This document shows, piece after piece, positions 55,892 to 64,000 of a DNA stretch of 64,000 bases. Under the pieces are notes generated by a model. The model worked only from the letters and a program-made list of their open reading frames with translations. It did not search any database and was not told the origin of the DNA. The position numbers and the translations under genes were made by a program. This DNA is from Psychrobacillus sp. NEAU-3TGS (GTDB lineage: Bacteria > Bacillota > Bacilli > Bacillales_A > Planococcaceae): NCBI RefSeq assembly GCF_029955155.1, contig NZ_JAPNOZ010000011.1, positions 62,001 to 126,000 on the forward strand. Reading direction: 5' to 3'. The first letter of the stretch is position 1, and each line of letters opens with the position of its first letter.

Positions 55892-56683
55892 TTATTGTGG
55901 AGCGATATAGTCTTTAACTGCTTGCCAATCTTTCATAGCAGCAACCGCATTCCAATCATGGAAGTTATTTTTGATATCTTCCCAAGTGGAGAAGTATTTA
56001 ATCACTAACAATTTTATATGGGCAGGAGCCAATGGTTTTAATGCTCGCGCAATATCTGCATAACGATAATCCTTAGAACTATCTGGACTCAGCACTTGTA
56101 CAAGCAATACCCCTTGACCAGGCTCAGGGTTATTCAATTCATCGGAACCAAAAAAACTCACGATACAATCACTTCCCGTGATAGTTTTCGCAACCTCTTT
56201 AATCATTGGCTCATTTAGTTTTTTTCCTTTTTGCATTAGAGCTAGTAGGTACGAGCGTCTTTGTTCTAATGTCCCCTCTCCTTTATACCGAAGGAATGTT
56301 TCAAGTCGAGTAATTCTTTCGATACTTGCTGTTCGAATAAATACATCTAGCAACCCTTTTTGTATGCTCGAATTCAAACGATCTATCTCTATATTTTCGG
56401 CGTTAAACAAAACTTGGAACTCTAATACATCTTGTAAAAAGTCGGGTAAATGTTGGATTAAATCCGCTGAGCGTTCTGCATCTTGAATAACTTCTAAGAA
56501 GAAATTGTAACGACTATCTGTGCTGTCGATATATGTGATGGAACCGCCCTGCTTGATTTCAAGCTTTAAATCGTACAATCCCGCAACTCCAGGAGCTTCT
56601 AATTCTTTACTCCATGTTCCGTCCCCATTGTTTACTAAACTGTATGTTTGACCATTGATGGTGTACTTGATATACTCAATCAT
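55892..56683 (-). CDS. xkdU: Phage baseplate protein, YmfQ/XkdU-like (DUF2313)
   Basis: 263 residues. An N-terminal beta domain (about 1-65) precedes the DUF2313 body (HLPDFLQDVLEFQVLF, RITRLETFLRYKGEGTLEQR), followed by a C-terminal tryptophan repeat tail (TWEDIKNNFHDW, MKDWQAVKDY). It overlaps xkdT by four bases. The N-terminal addition is larger than in PBSX. Confidence 0.85.
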   Translation of the reverse strand: MIEYIKYTINGQTYSLVNNGDGTWSKELEAPGVAGLYDLKLEIKQGGSITYIDSTDSRYNFFLEVIQDAERSADLIQHLPDFLQDVLEFQVLFNAENIEIDRLNSSIQKGLLDVFIRTASIERITRLETFLRYKGEGTLEQRRSYLLALMQKGKKLNEPMIKEVAKTITGSDCIVSFFGSDELNNPEPGQGVLLVQVLSPDSSKDYRYADIARALKPLAPAHIKLLVIKYFSTWEDIKNNFHDWNAVAAMKDWQAVKDYIAPQ

Positions 56684-57723
56684 CCGCTCACCACCGTAAG
56701 ATTAATGCTATTAATCATAGGGATTTCATCACCAACCAATTCGACGTCCTCTATTCCGCCATTCATTCGAAAATCATTTAAATCTGCAATACTTGGAGTA
56801 TCTATAATCGTGACAGCCATTCGCATATAGCTAACTTTATTCTTCACGAAAGTAACGCTTGCTAAGTAGTTGCTTATTGCTTGGGCAACTCCCTCCGGCT
56901 CCGTATATCCTTCTGCAAGTACAATATTTACGCTAATATTTATATCTTTTTTAACGCCACCAGTTACCGTTACTTTTGAGCCTATTGGTGCAACTCCGTT
57001 ACCTAAACCAAGACCACCGGGATCCAGGTGATGTTGAAAAGAATCGATCAATAAAGAGTCGGCTACTTGAAAAGATCTGTCCGAAATAGCGACCTTTACA
57101 GTGTTTCCGCCATAAAATAGCGGGAATACTTTTACCGCCCCTACACCGTCATATGCATCAGCCCACTCGATATATTGAGCAACATTTCCATCTTGATCTG
57201 GATATAGGATTTTTCGCCTTAACTTTTCTCGCAATTGATCATCATTTTCCTCGCCAACTCCATAAGCGATGATGTCAGTAAGAGTAGCACTAGTTAGGCC
57301 CTCTAGATAATCGCTAGGAATTATCTCTCCTAGATATTCGTTCCCGACAAGTCCAGGTAATTCTGATTCTAATTTGTAGATACCATCACTAATCTTTTCC
57401 CGTACAACAAAGGTGTTTTCAGGAGAGCTAAATGTAAACCCCAAAGGAACATTTATATTAAATTTTCCTCTTAGAATAGCCTTAGTCGCACCTTTTCGAA
57501 AGACGCCATTCTGGAATGCTAATTCTGTTAATTCATAGTCAACGGCTGTATCGATAGATACGGTGTCACTCATCGTATTTATCGCAATATAGGCTTGTGT
57601 TAATTCAGCTGCAGCTGGTGCAAGGGCATCGTATACTATCGACCCCTCCCGTTTATCTACATCATTTGTCACTCTATCCAGCATTCTTTGTAAAATGAAA
57701 TCATAAGTCATGTGTTCATACAT
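56680..57723 (-). CDS. xkdT: Phage baseplate J protein, XkdT-like
   Basis: 347 residues of the baseplate J/gp47 family: VDKREGSIVYDALAPAAAEL, YELTELAFQNGVFRKGATKA, ADAYDGVGAVKVFPL. Hallmark of contractile-tail phages. GAGGTGG lies eight bases upstream. Confidence 0.92.
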   Translation of the reverse strand: MYEHMTYDFILQRMLDRVTNDVDKREGSIVYDALAPAAAELTQAYIAINTMSDTVSIDTAVDYELTELAFQNGVFRKGATKAILRGKFNINVPLGFTFSSPENTFVVREKISDGIYKLESELPGLVGNEYLGEIIPSDYLEGLTSATLTDIIAYGVGEENDDQLREKLRRKILYPDQDGNVAQYIEWADAYDGVGAVKVFPLFYGGNTVKVAISDRSFQVADSLLIDSFQHHLDPGGLGLGNGVAPIGSKVTVTGGVKKDINISVNIVLAEGYTEPEGVAQAISNYLASVTFVKNKVSYMRMAVTIIDTPSIADLNDFRMNGGIEDVELVGDEIPMINSINLTVVSG

Positions 57724-58128
57724 TTATACAACCACCTCTGACTCTGCTTCAATTTCGCCTTCTGTAGTGCGTGCTGTGAATTTGACTAAAACTTTACTTT
57801 TATTTTTCTCAAAAGAAAAAGCATCCACACTTTCAATCCGATCGTCTTGTGTCAATGCTTCTGTTATTAGCCTTTTTAGTTCTGAATACACAAATGGAAT
57901 TGGTTTCCCAAAAAGTTGCGCTATTTCAGCACCATAATCCCACGAATAAATTATATGGTCATAACGTTCCGTACTCAGTGTTTTGTAGATAAATTGTTCA
58001 ATCGCTTCACGGCCATCCACATAACCAATAACCCGTTTTCTCTCCAAGTCTAATTTATATGTTTTTGATGGCTGCTGAATAGCTTCCTCAAAATCTGCCA
58101 TCAGTTCATCATTGATTTTTGGAATCAT
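57724..58128 (-). CDS. xkdS: Phage baseplate protein XkdS-like (DUF2634)
   Basis: 134 residues with YKLDLERKRVIGYVDGREAI, YDHIIYSWDYGAEIAQLFG and ELKRLITEALTQDDRIESVD, typical of the GpW/gp25-like baseplate wedge family. Confidence 0.9.
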   Translation of the reverse strand: MIPKINDELMADFEEAIQQPSKTYKLDLERKRVIGYVDGREAIEQFIYKTLSTERYDHIIYSWDYGAEIAQLFGKPIPFVYSELKRLITEALTQDDRIESVDAFSFEKNKSKVLVKFTARTTEGEIEAESEVVV

Positions 58129-58478
58129 ACATCCACCTCTTTATCCCAAACAATATACTTCTGACCGCCCTGCATTTTGACTAAGAGAACGGTATCGCCT
58201 ATTTTTAAAGCATTATGCACAGTGAATTTCTTCTTACCTTTGTATTCATGTGTATGCGATTCACTTTCTTCTGTCGAGTGTTCTACCGTCATTTCAATTT
58301 CATGGTCCCGAACTTGACGAGTTAATATTAGCTGAGCCGTTGTCAGGGGCTTCTTTTGTTCTACCAATATTTTTAATGGCGCGACACTTGTTACTTCCCC
58401 AAATTCAATAGCTGTTGGATCAGCTGCCTCTATCGCTTCTTTTGCAGCTATTTTAAACAGGGTGAGGATATCATTCAT
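58125..58478 (-). CDS. xkdR: Phage protein XkdR-like (DUF2577)
   Basis: About 117 residues; FGEVTSVAPLKILVEQKKPL and HNALKIGDTVLLVKMQGGQK are DUF2577 text. ATG at 58478 chosen as it follows the xkdQ stop by one base; overlaps xkdS by four bases. Confidence 0.85.
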   Translation of the reverse strand: MNDILTLFKIAAKEAIEAADPTAIEFGEVTSVAPLKILVEQKKPLTTAQLILTRQVRDHEIEMTVEHSTEESESHTHEYKGKKKFTVHNALKIGDTVLLVKMQGGQKYIVWDKEVDV

Positions 58479-58479
58479 A

Positions 58480-59439
58480 TTACGCAACAAAATCACCGCC
58501 GATCAGTGTGAGATCCATGAAGTGCTCACTCTCTTTAAACGTGTGTTTCACATTCTCTACAATCATATAATTCATCAGCTTGATATCGCCTAAATTCATT
58601 CGAACGACTAACATATTGCCTCCGCGAACATAGATGTTCCCGAACGCCCTTTTCATGCTCAAATTACGTGTTTTTCGATTATACAGAGCTAGCAAAGCAT
58701 CTGCCTTCGCTTTCCCGTTTGTATTCTCTTTAATCGATTCGAAGTATTGTAAGACACCCCAGTCGTTCATATGATTACCGTCTTGTGCTATATAGATTTC
58801 GCGCTTCCCTTTCTTCTCATTTTCATAGGAAAGTTTGATTTTATTGTACGTATTGGAATCGATGGAAGAAGTGTAGTCAAAGTTTTCTCCAGTCTCTTCA
58901 TCTAGTAAAATATCTAATTTCATCTTTTCGATGTCTCTTAGAGTTAATTTCCCAAAGTTGTCGTACAGGATAAACATTTTCTTTTTATTCTCTAATGTTA
59001 AATCAAGAGCATTTTGAAACATATCAAATAAGGTCTTATTGTCTTCTACTCTGCTAGCAATCTTAAAACCTGTATCTTCAATAGTCCCTGTATTTAGACG
59101 AAAATCGTGGGCAACCATCCTAATGAATTCTGCTGCAGTCTTATTCGTATAAACATACGTATCTTTATTTTTTAGATAACGCAATTGATCGTATGCAGTC
59201 ACGTTAATAAGTCCATTCTTATCATGTTTTTTAGTGAACACAAATCCGTAAAAAATGTTTTTACCATCTTTCTTAAAACGGATAGCATTTCCTTCCTCAA
59301 ACTCTAGCGCTTGATCTTTAATGACTTTAAAAGTGAGTTTGCCTGGCACACCTTTTCGGGAAGTTTCCCAAACAATCCCTTCTTCAACAGAGGGCTGTAA
59401 TAACTTCGAGCCGTTTTGGATGATTAACTCTATACTCAA
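58480..59439 (-). CDS. xkdQ: Phage tail hub protein XkdQ-like
   Basis: 319 residues; KLTFKVIKDQALEFEEGNAI, YDQLRYLKNKDTYVYTNKTA and LIGGDFVA match the XkdQ/YqbQ gpD-like hub family. Overlaps xkdP by four bases. Confidence 0.88.
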   Translation of the reverse strand: MSIELIIQNGSKLLQPSVEEGIVWETSRKGVPGKLTFKVIKDQALEFEEGNAIRFKKDGKNIFYGFVFTKKHDKNGLINVTAYDQLRYLKNKDTYVYTNKTAAEFIRMVAHDFRLNTGTIEDTGFKIASRVEDNKTLFDMFQNALDLTLENKKKMFILYDNFGKLTLRDIEKMKLDILLDEETGENFDYTSSIDSNTYNKIKLSYENEKKGKREIYIAQDGNHMNDWGVLQYFESIKENTNGKAKADALLALYNRKTRNLSMKRAFGNIYVRGGNMLVVRMNLGDIKLMNYMIVENVKHTFKESEHFMDLTLIGGDFVA

Positions 59440-60113
59440 AATTTAATCACCTGCCCGGGATAAATAAGATTAGGATTCTTAATGCCGTTTTTAGCGGCCA
59501 ACTCATCTGTCATAGCTTTAGTTACCTTCCCAAAGGTTTTCTTGCAGATAGCCCATAACGTATCGCCTTTCACCACTTTATGAGATTTAGGGATTTCTTT
59601 TGTTGAAGCTCGCGGCTTTTTTACCGAGGCAACCGGTTTAGCTTTTGCATTGCCATTGACGTTAGTAGTTTTTTTGATTTCTATTACCTTTGTTCCAAAC
59701 TTACGATATTGCTTTAAACTTATAGGGACAATAATGTCAAATCCCTCTTCAGCACGTTCCTTGATCACATAGTCTTCCAATGAAACAGTCAGATTCGTAT
59801 CAAATAATAAATCGCCACTCGGTTTTAAACGAGAGACGATGAATTGGAAAGGCTTTTGTTCAGTTTTTAATTTCTCAAGTTTGTCTAAAAAATAGCTTGC
59901 TGGTTGAAAACCGTCTGGATACACTCCAAAAGGATATTTTGAATTGGGAAGCATCAATTCAAAAGTAATATCAGTTAATCCTGCTTTTTTAAGTAGGTTA
60001 ACTTCTCCTTCATTCATTAAAGTAATCGTTGTGTTTTGATTGTTAATCTTAGTCTCCATGTCAGAAGGGGCAACAGGTAGCTGTACACCGTCTATGAAAA
60101 AACTATATGCCAT
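59436..60113 (-). CDS. xkdP: Phage tail protein XkdP-like with C-terminal LysM
   Basis: 225 residues. N-terminal body and a C-terminal LysM domain (SHKVVKGDTLWAICKKTFG ... IYPGQVIKF) for peptidoglycan or hub anchoring. A basic Lys/Ala linker joins them. Confidence 0.9.
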   Translation of the reverse strand: MAYSFFIDGVQLPVAPSDMETKINNQNTTITLMNEGEVNLLKKAGLTDITFELMLPNSKYPFGVYPDGFQPASYFLDKLEKLKTEQKPFQFIVSRLKPSGDLLFDTNLTVSLEDYVIKERAEEGFDIIVPISLKQYRKFGTKVIEIKKTTNVNGNAKAKPVASVKKPRASTKEIPKSHKVVKGDTLWAICKKTFGKVTKAMTDELAAKNGIKNPNLIYPGQVIKF

Positions 60114-62312
60114 CTATTGCACCCCTTCCGCTACTGATACTAATGTTTCTTCTAATTTTTCGCCAAAATGGTCGATGATGCCGTCTAAATCCAGTTCATT
60201 ATTGATATGATTATCGTTTTTCACATTCACTTTCACTTCGGCAGTCGTAAATCGATTGATCACATCACGTTCTGCGATGTCACGAAGGTATTTTAAATCT
60301 TCTTCAGTAGCATCCATCGATTTAGCCATTTTTGCAGTATTACCGGCAGTGTCCTTTCCGCTATCCTGAAGAGGTGCCATAGCACCTTGCATTCCATCTA
60401 ATACTCCTTGTAATGGATCAATATTAGGACTTGGATTGTCCACTCCGTTAAATAAATTTGCTCCCCAATCATATCCGGCATCCCATGCTCCACCTAATGA
60501 TTTCATTTCAACTTTAGGAGCTTCCCAATAGTTCTCTGGAGTCTCTCCTACCCAATCATCCAATGCCATTCTAGCGTTTCTCATTGAACTTGTAATTGAA
60601 GCTGTATGACCAAGTTCACTAACATTACCTAATTGCACGCCTGGTATTTGATTTAAAGCATCAACTATCCAATTTATCGCTTTAATTGCTATGTTTGCGC
60701 CATCAATAAAGGCATTTGCGATACTAGTCGCAACGTTATCAAACCCATCTGTCATTGAAATACATAAATCAAGAACAGTTTGAGCTAAACTTGCCCAAAA
60801 CTTCTTTGCTGCAAAAGTGCCATTACTCATCAAATTGACAAAGTATTCAATAACTGTCCAAATGATATTTGATATGGCGGCGAATATATTGTAAATAAAT
60901 ACTCCTAAAACAGAAAATGCCCCTGCAATTACACCTGTAGCACTAATCGAAGTACCTGCCAAAAAATTAAAAGCCGCTACCGCCAAATACAATACAGAAA
61001 TTAAGGCAATAATAATCATTACAATCCAAAATATTGGATTGGCGTATAATGCAGCATTCAATCCCCATACTGCACCAGTAGCTGCAAAGGTTGCCATTAC
61101 ACTTGCCCATGTAGTAGCTGTCAGCAGACCTACAGCAAGTGTTTGTAGACCAGTCCATATAGTTGAAGCTATAGTAGCTAGTTTTACTGCTACTAATGCT
61201 ACGCCATAAGCTGTTAAAGCTGCAGTCGCGCCCCAAAGTACTGGAGCTATAAATGACCAACTATCGTACATAAAGCTTCCGATAGACATCATCGTATCCA
61301 TTGCCCACATCGCTACTGCTGATAAGGTGTACAACGAATTTACAACGCCATCAACCATCCCCTGAAATTTGTCATTGTTTGCTATCTCATTTATCTTTTG
61401 CAGAACATCTTTAAATGCCCATAGCGCTTGATTTTTAAAACTTGTCCAAATATCAGCAAAAGTCATAGGTAATTTCTCAAATGCCGCACTCGTTTCTTCA
61501 GCTGCTGCGAACATCGCATTTTTGACGATATCTGCTGTGATCATACCATCCGCTGCCATTTCTCGAATAGTACCTAAAGGAACTTCAAGATAATCAGCGA
61601 TACTTTGAATAATGTTAGGTGCACTTTCAAATACCGCATTTAACTCTTCACCTCGTAGAACACCTGAACCGAGTCCCTGTGTTAATTGTAATAAAGCGGA
61701 ACTCATTTCTTCGGATGAAGCACCTGCAATTTTGAATTTTTTATTAAGTTGCTCCGCAAAAGCTACCATCTCAGCCGTACTTTCAAATGCATCTCCTGCA
61801 TTCGCTCCGACTCGTCCCACGATGTTAGCGGTATCCATATAGGATGCTCTGGCTCGTTCTGCTGAATCAAAAATCATTTGCTGGAGTTCGGCAGTCGTTT
61901 GTTGTTGATCATTAATTAATTCTAACCTTGCAGATGACTGAGCTAGCGCATCTGAAAGTCCGAGCACATCTCCTGCGGCTTGAATACCAACAAACGCTGC
62001 TACCAATCCTACAATCTTGCCTAATAAATCATCAGCTGCAGAAGCACCTTCATTTATGCTAGCATTAAATTCATTTTGAGCTTCGTTTGCTTGAGTGATT
62101 TCTTGTTCTATCTGGTTAAAGGCAATTTCTGCTTGATTCAGTTCATGTCTTGCCGCCTCAATGCTAGCGGTATCAACTGCATTACTGGACGCATCTTGCA
62201 ATGATTCGAAGCTGTTTATCACAATATTCATTGCATTGTTCATTGATTGAAAGGCACTAGACATTCCATCGTGAATTTGTATTGCTGTTCTGATAGTCGC
62301 TATTTCCCTCAC
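60114..62312 (-). CDS. xkdO: Tail tape-measure protein XkdO-like
   Basis: About 732 residues. An N-terminal coiled coil, then the tape-measure signature [20 protein letters not shown] and [16 protein letters not shown], then hydrophobic membrane-like stretches. Start uncertain: the ORF extension to 62342 begins inside a terminator hairpin, so GTG at 62312, adjacent to AAAGGAG, is used; the first residues could lie slightly further in. Confidence 0.9.
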   Translation of the reverse strand: MREIATIRTAIQIHDGMSSAFQSMNNAMNIVINSFESLQDASSNAVDTASIEAARHELNQAEIAFNQIEQEITQANEAQNEFNASINEGASAADDLLGKIVGLVAAFVGIQAAGDVLGLSDALAQSSARLELINDQQQTTAELQQMIFDSAERARASYMDTANIVGRVGANAGDAFESTAEMVAFAEQLNKKFKIAGASSEEMSSALLQLTQGLGSGVLRGEELNAVFESAPNIIQSIADYLEVPLGTIREMAADGMITADIVKNAMFAAAEETSAAFEKLPMTFADIWTSFKNQALWAFKDVLQKINEIANNDKFQGMVDGVVNSLYTLSAVAMWAMDTMMSIGSFMYDSWSFIAPVLWGATAALTAYGVALVAVKLATIASTIWTGLQTLAVGLLTATTWASVMATFAATGAVWGLNAALYANPIFWIVMIIIALISVLYLAVAAFNFLAGTSISATGVIAGAFSVLGVFIYNIFAAISNIIWTVIEYFVNLMSNGTFAAKKFWASLAQTVLDLCISMTDGFDNVATSIANAFIDGANIAIKAINWIVDALNQIPGVQLGNVSELGHTASITSSMRNARMALDDWVGETPENYWEAPKVEMKSLGGAWDAGYDWGANLFNGVDNPSPNIDPLQGVLDGMQGAMAPLQDSGKDTAGNTAKMAKSMDATEEDLKYLRDIAERDVINRFTTAEVKVNVKNDNHINNELDLDGIIDHFGEKLEETLVSVAEGVQ

Positions 62313-62321
62313 CTCCTTTAG

Positions 62322-62360
62322 AACAAAATAAAAGCCACTCACATAAGTGAGCGACTTTCT
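62322..62360 (-). terminator. Terminator between the DUF4352 gene and tape measure
   Basis: AAAGTCGCTCAC / GTGAGTGGCTTT hairpin followed by TATTTTG. It insulates the inserted DUF4352 gene. Confidence 0.7.
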
Positions 62361-62367
62361 TTAACAT

Positions 62368-62934
62368 TTAATTTAAATTTATTAATCCTGATTTAGATCC
62401 CCAATTACCTAACTTCACTTGTAAGTCTAATCCAGTTAACCCGCTCGGAACTTCAAATACTATATTTCCTGTAAGTGATAGGCCAGGGTTGATGCCCTCA
62501 TAAACAAAATATTTATCGTCCGCTACTAAGATTCTAGACGGTGAGTATTTTGCATCATTTTCAGCAATGAGTTTGAAGAACGAAGAATCTGTCTGAATCA
62601 TTTCGACGTCATCATTTTTCACTGTAACATTTACAATTAAAAATACAGCCCCCTCTGCTTCAGGAGAATATTTAAACATACCATTACCAGCTGTTATTTG
62701 TTTAGTTTCTTCTATCGAGTTAACTTTAAAAACTACTTTTCCTACAGATAAATCATCACCGATGCTAATATTCTTAACTTCTGCAGTTGTCTCGATATTT
62801 TCCGCAAATTTTTCTTTTTCAGAGCTATCACCATTTTTATTTTGAGAGTCATCACCTAGCAGTGCGCCAATTATTATTAGTAATATGAATAGCACTATTA
62901 TTCCAAGACAACCAATTTTAAAAAACTTTTTCAC
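62368..62934 (-). CDS. DUF4352 membrane-anchored protein inserted in the tail operon
   Basis: 188 residues. A basic start, one membrane helix (GCLGIIVLFILLIIIGALLG), a charged linker rich in Glu/Lys/Asn, then a DUF4352-like beta sandwich (VGKVVFKVNSIEETKQ, GAVFLIVNVTVKNDD, GNIVFEVPSG). It sits between the tail chaperone and the tape measure with its own terminator, the layout of a moron gene expressed in the lysogen. Confidence 0.8.
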   Translation of the reverse strand: MKKFFKIGCLGIIVLFILLIIIGALLGDDSQNKNGDSSEKEKFAENIETTAEVKNISIGDDLSVGKVVFKVNSIEETKQITAGNGMFKYSPEAEGAVFLIVNVTVKNDDVEMIQTDSSFFKLIAENDAKYSPSRILVADDKYFVYEGINPGLSLTGNIVFEVPSGLTGLDLQVKLGNWGSKSGLINLN

Positions 62935-62998
62935 GGAATTCCCCCTCTATTACTTTTATACGATTAGCATACATCAGAGAGGGTAAATATTACCACAA

Positions 62999-63202
62999 CT
63001 ATTTCTTTCCTCTTCCTTTTCCTTTTCGTTTCGTTTCTTTCTCTTGCTTCTTATCATTTTCCATCTTTAGTTGAACCGCAGCTATGACAAAGGCTTTTTC
63101 GTATTTTGGAAGTGAGTCGAATTCAGACGGCCACTTATGGAGCTTATGCAAGCAATAGTAAGCTACATTTGCTTCATAGTCACCGTCTTCAATTAGTTTT
63201 TT
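62999..63202 (-). CDS. Tail assembly chaperone, frameshift extension (gpT-like)
   Basis: Open frame of about 68 codons in the -1 frame of xkdN, without its own start: LIEDGDYEANVAYYCLHKLH then a C-terminus rich in Lys, Arg and Gly. It is expected to be made only as a fusion to the preceding protein via the A AAA AAC slip site, as in many tailed phages. Confidence 0.8.
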   Translation of the reverse strand, partial: KKLIEDGDYEANVAYYCLHKLHKWPSEFDSLPKYEKAFVIAAVQLKMENDKKQEKETKRKGKGRGKK

Positions 63203-63621
63203 GCTTCTTCTACTGTTTCTTCCATCCCTACATCAAAGGCATTCACTGCTTGTACAATCTTCAGATATTCAGCATATTCCCCAGGTAATAGCATGGTTTT
63301 GAGTAATGCTTCTGCACCCATTACACCATATGATTTTTGTAGTTCTGCATCATGTAGATTAGGAAAAATCGTACATTTCACTGCGAGTGACGCTGAATAT
63401 GCATCAAAGTCGGTTACTGGTTGAAACAAATTCTTTTTACCTGGCACTGGCATACGCTTTGTATGGCTTTTTCGTAATGCTTCATCCTCAACTGAATCAA
63501 TAGCCCCAACTTCCCACTTAATTGGTTTCTTATTTTCATCGATGAAACGTTTAGATACTACATGTTTTTCTACTTCTGATTTTAATGCGTTTTGAGCTAA
63601 AAATGCGGTTAAGTTACTCAT
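63193..63621 (-). CDS. xkdN: Tail assembly chaperone XkdN-like (gpG)
   Basis: 142 residues, GGGGAA upstream of ATG. FLAQNALKSEVEKHVVSKRF, DEALRKSHTKRMPVPGKKN and FPNLHDAELQKSYGVMGAE match the XkdN tail-chaperone family. Its 3' end carries a classic -1 frameshift heptamer. Confidence 0.9.
   Translation of the reverse strand: MSNLTAFLAQNALKSEVEKHVVSKRFIDENKKPIKWEVGAIDSVEDEALRKSHTKRMPVPGKKNLFQPVTDFDAYSASLAVKCTIFPNLHDAELQKSYGVMGAEALLKTMLLPGEYAEYLKIVQAVNAFDVGMEETVEEAKN
63196..63202 (-). promoter_or_regulatory. Programmed -1 frameshift slippery site
   Basis: A AAA AAC in the zero frame (GCA AAA AAC TAA), immediately before the stop. Slippage gives K-K-L-I-E-D and the 68-codon extension. Confidence 0.85.
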
Positions 63622-63624
63622 TAT

Positions 63625-63858
63625 TTATTCCCCTATCATGATTGTGTTTGATGTTTTTTGTAATGTTATAACTTCGTGAGGGTTTAGACTAATTTCAATT
63701 TTCACGTCGCTAGTTAATTCCGTTACATCACTAGCCAAAACCGAAGCGTTATTTACTAAATGTTTACCGATTTCTTCGTATAAAGTCGTGAAATGTTCTG
63801 ATGGTGTCTTTCCCTTCGGTACTGCTGTGACTAGAACTTTCCTAACTTCTAGTGGCAT
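63625..63858 (-). CDS. Small phage protein (77 residues) between tail tube and chaperone
   Basis: MPLEVRKVLVTAVPKGKTPS to SNTIMIGE; no family recognised. Start at 63858, about ten bases after GGAAGG. A terminator lies 20 bases upstream, so transcription of this and following genes may depend on read-through or another promoter. Not present in this place in PBSX as far as I recall. Confidence 0.6.
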   Translation of the reverse strand: MPLEVRKVLVTAVPKGKTPSEHFTTLYEEIGKHLVNNASVLASDVTELTSDVKIEISLNPHEVITLQKTSNTIMIGE

Positions 63859-63877
63859 ATCAATACACCCTTCCATA

Positions 63878-63901
63878 ATAAAAAGCCCACCGAAGTGGAC
63901 T
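63878..63901 (-). terminator. Terminator after the tail tube gene
   Basis: AGTCCAC-TTCG-GTGGGCT stem with a UUCG loop, then TTTTTATT on the minus strand. Confidence 0.75.
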
Positions 63902-63908
63902 CTTGATT

Positions 63909-64000
63909 TTAAAGCATAGCTCCAAGAATAGAGAATTTTTCTGGCATTTCCCAATCCTCAAAAGTGAAGCTGATTTCATCTTCTAAGTAGTCCGCGTCTG
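63909..64000 (-). CDS. xkdM: Tail tube protein XkdM-like, C-terminal end only
   Basis: The last 30 codons (DYLEDEISFTFEDWEMPEKF ... GAML) before TAA; the rest lies beyond the window. Text and position before xkdN fit XkdM. Confidence 0.7.
   Translation of the reverse strand, partial: DADYLEDEISFTFEDWEMPEKFSILGAML

Noticed and set aside
1-64000. CRISPR arrays, tRNA or rRNA genes, insertion sequences
   Set aside because: None were seen on either strand; the only regular repeats are the 21-base CAACTAAA array and the terminator repeats.

Overview
The window is AT-rich, low-GC Firmicute chromosome, most likely Planococcaceae (Psychrobacillus, Sporosarcina or Lysinibacillus type). The gene order follows Bacillus subtilis from bkd through spo0A, spoIVB, recN, argR, tlyA, dxs, ispA, xse, folD, nusB, accCB, spoIIIA, efp, papA, lipM and gcv. 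No rRNA, tRNA, insertion sequence or CRISPR array was seen. Nearly all host genes are on the minus strand, so transcription runs right to left.

Layout. 0-3.4 kb: YfcC-family transporter (frameshifted, cut by the edge), M20 amidohydrolase and a regulator. 3.5-11.6 kb: branched-chain keto-acid catabolism (bcd, lpdV, bkdAA, bkdAB, bkdB) and BkdR, split in two and lacking GAFTGA; ptb and buk are absent. 11.7-20.3 kb: yqzF, yqiK, a FapA-like gene, spo0A with a sigma-H promoter and 0A box, spoIVB, recN, argR, tlyA. 20.3-28.5 kb: isoprenoid, nuclease, folate, nusB, yqhY and acetyl-CoA carboxylase genes. 28.6-31.3 kb: a reduced spoIIIA operon that begins at spoIIIAC, directly behind a sigma-E-like promoter. 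31.6-35.3 kb: efp, papA, yqhR and an ArsR-controlled pair of small membrane proteins. 35.5-38.5 kb: B12-dependent ribonucleotide reductase interrupted by a 340-nt ORF-less group I intron, with tandem NrdR boxes upstream. 38.5-46.8 kb: lipM, yqhL, a BCS1/YjoB-like AAA ATPase, a membrane protein, the glycine cleavage operon with its glycine riboswitch, aroK. 46.8-51.9 kb: accessory zone with a LexA-box mini-operon of two tiny genes, a candidate small RNA, DinB, a dehydratase/cyclodeaminase pair and a secreted protein. 51.9-64 kb: lysis and tail modules of a PBSX-like contractile-tail prophage, entered from its late end and continuing past the right edge.

Three points stand out. First, the nrdJ intron: the P1 helix, P7 and P9 hairpins can be drawn directly from the sequence, and removing the intron restores one continuous reductase. 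Second, the sporulation genes are reduced: no spoIIIAA/AB, short AE, AF, AG, AH and SpoIVB, yet a good sigma-E promoter remains. Third, several genes (yfcC, bkdR, tlyA, spoIIIAE, perhaps lipM and the AAA ATPase) break at short homopolymers that look one base short. This may be sequencing error or real slippage, and it should be settled before those genes are called broken.
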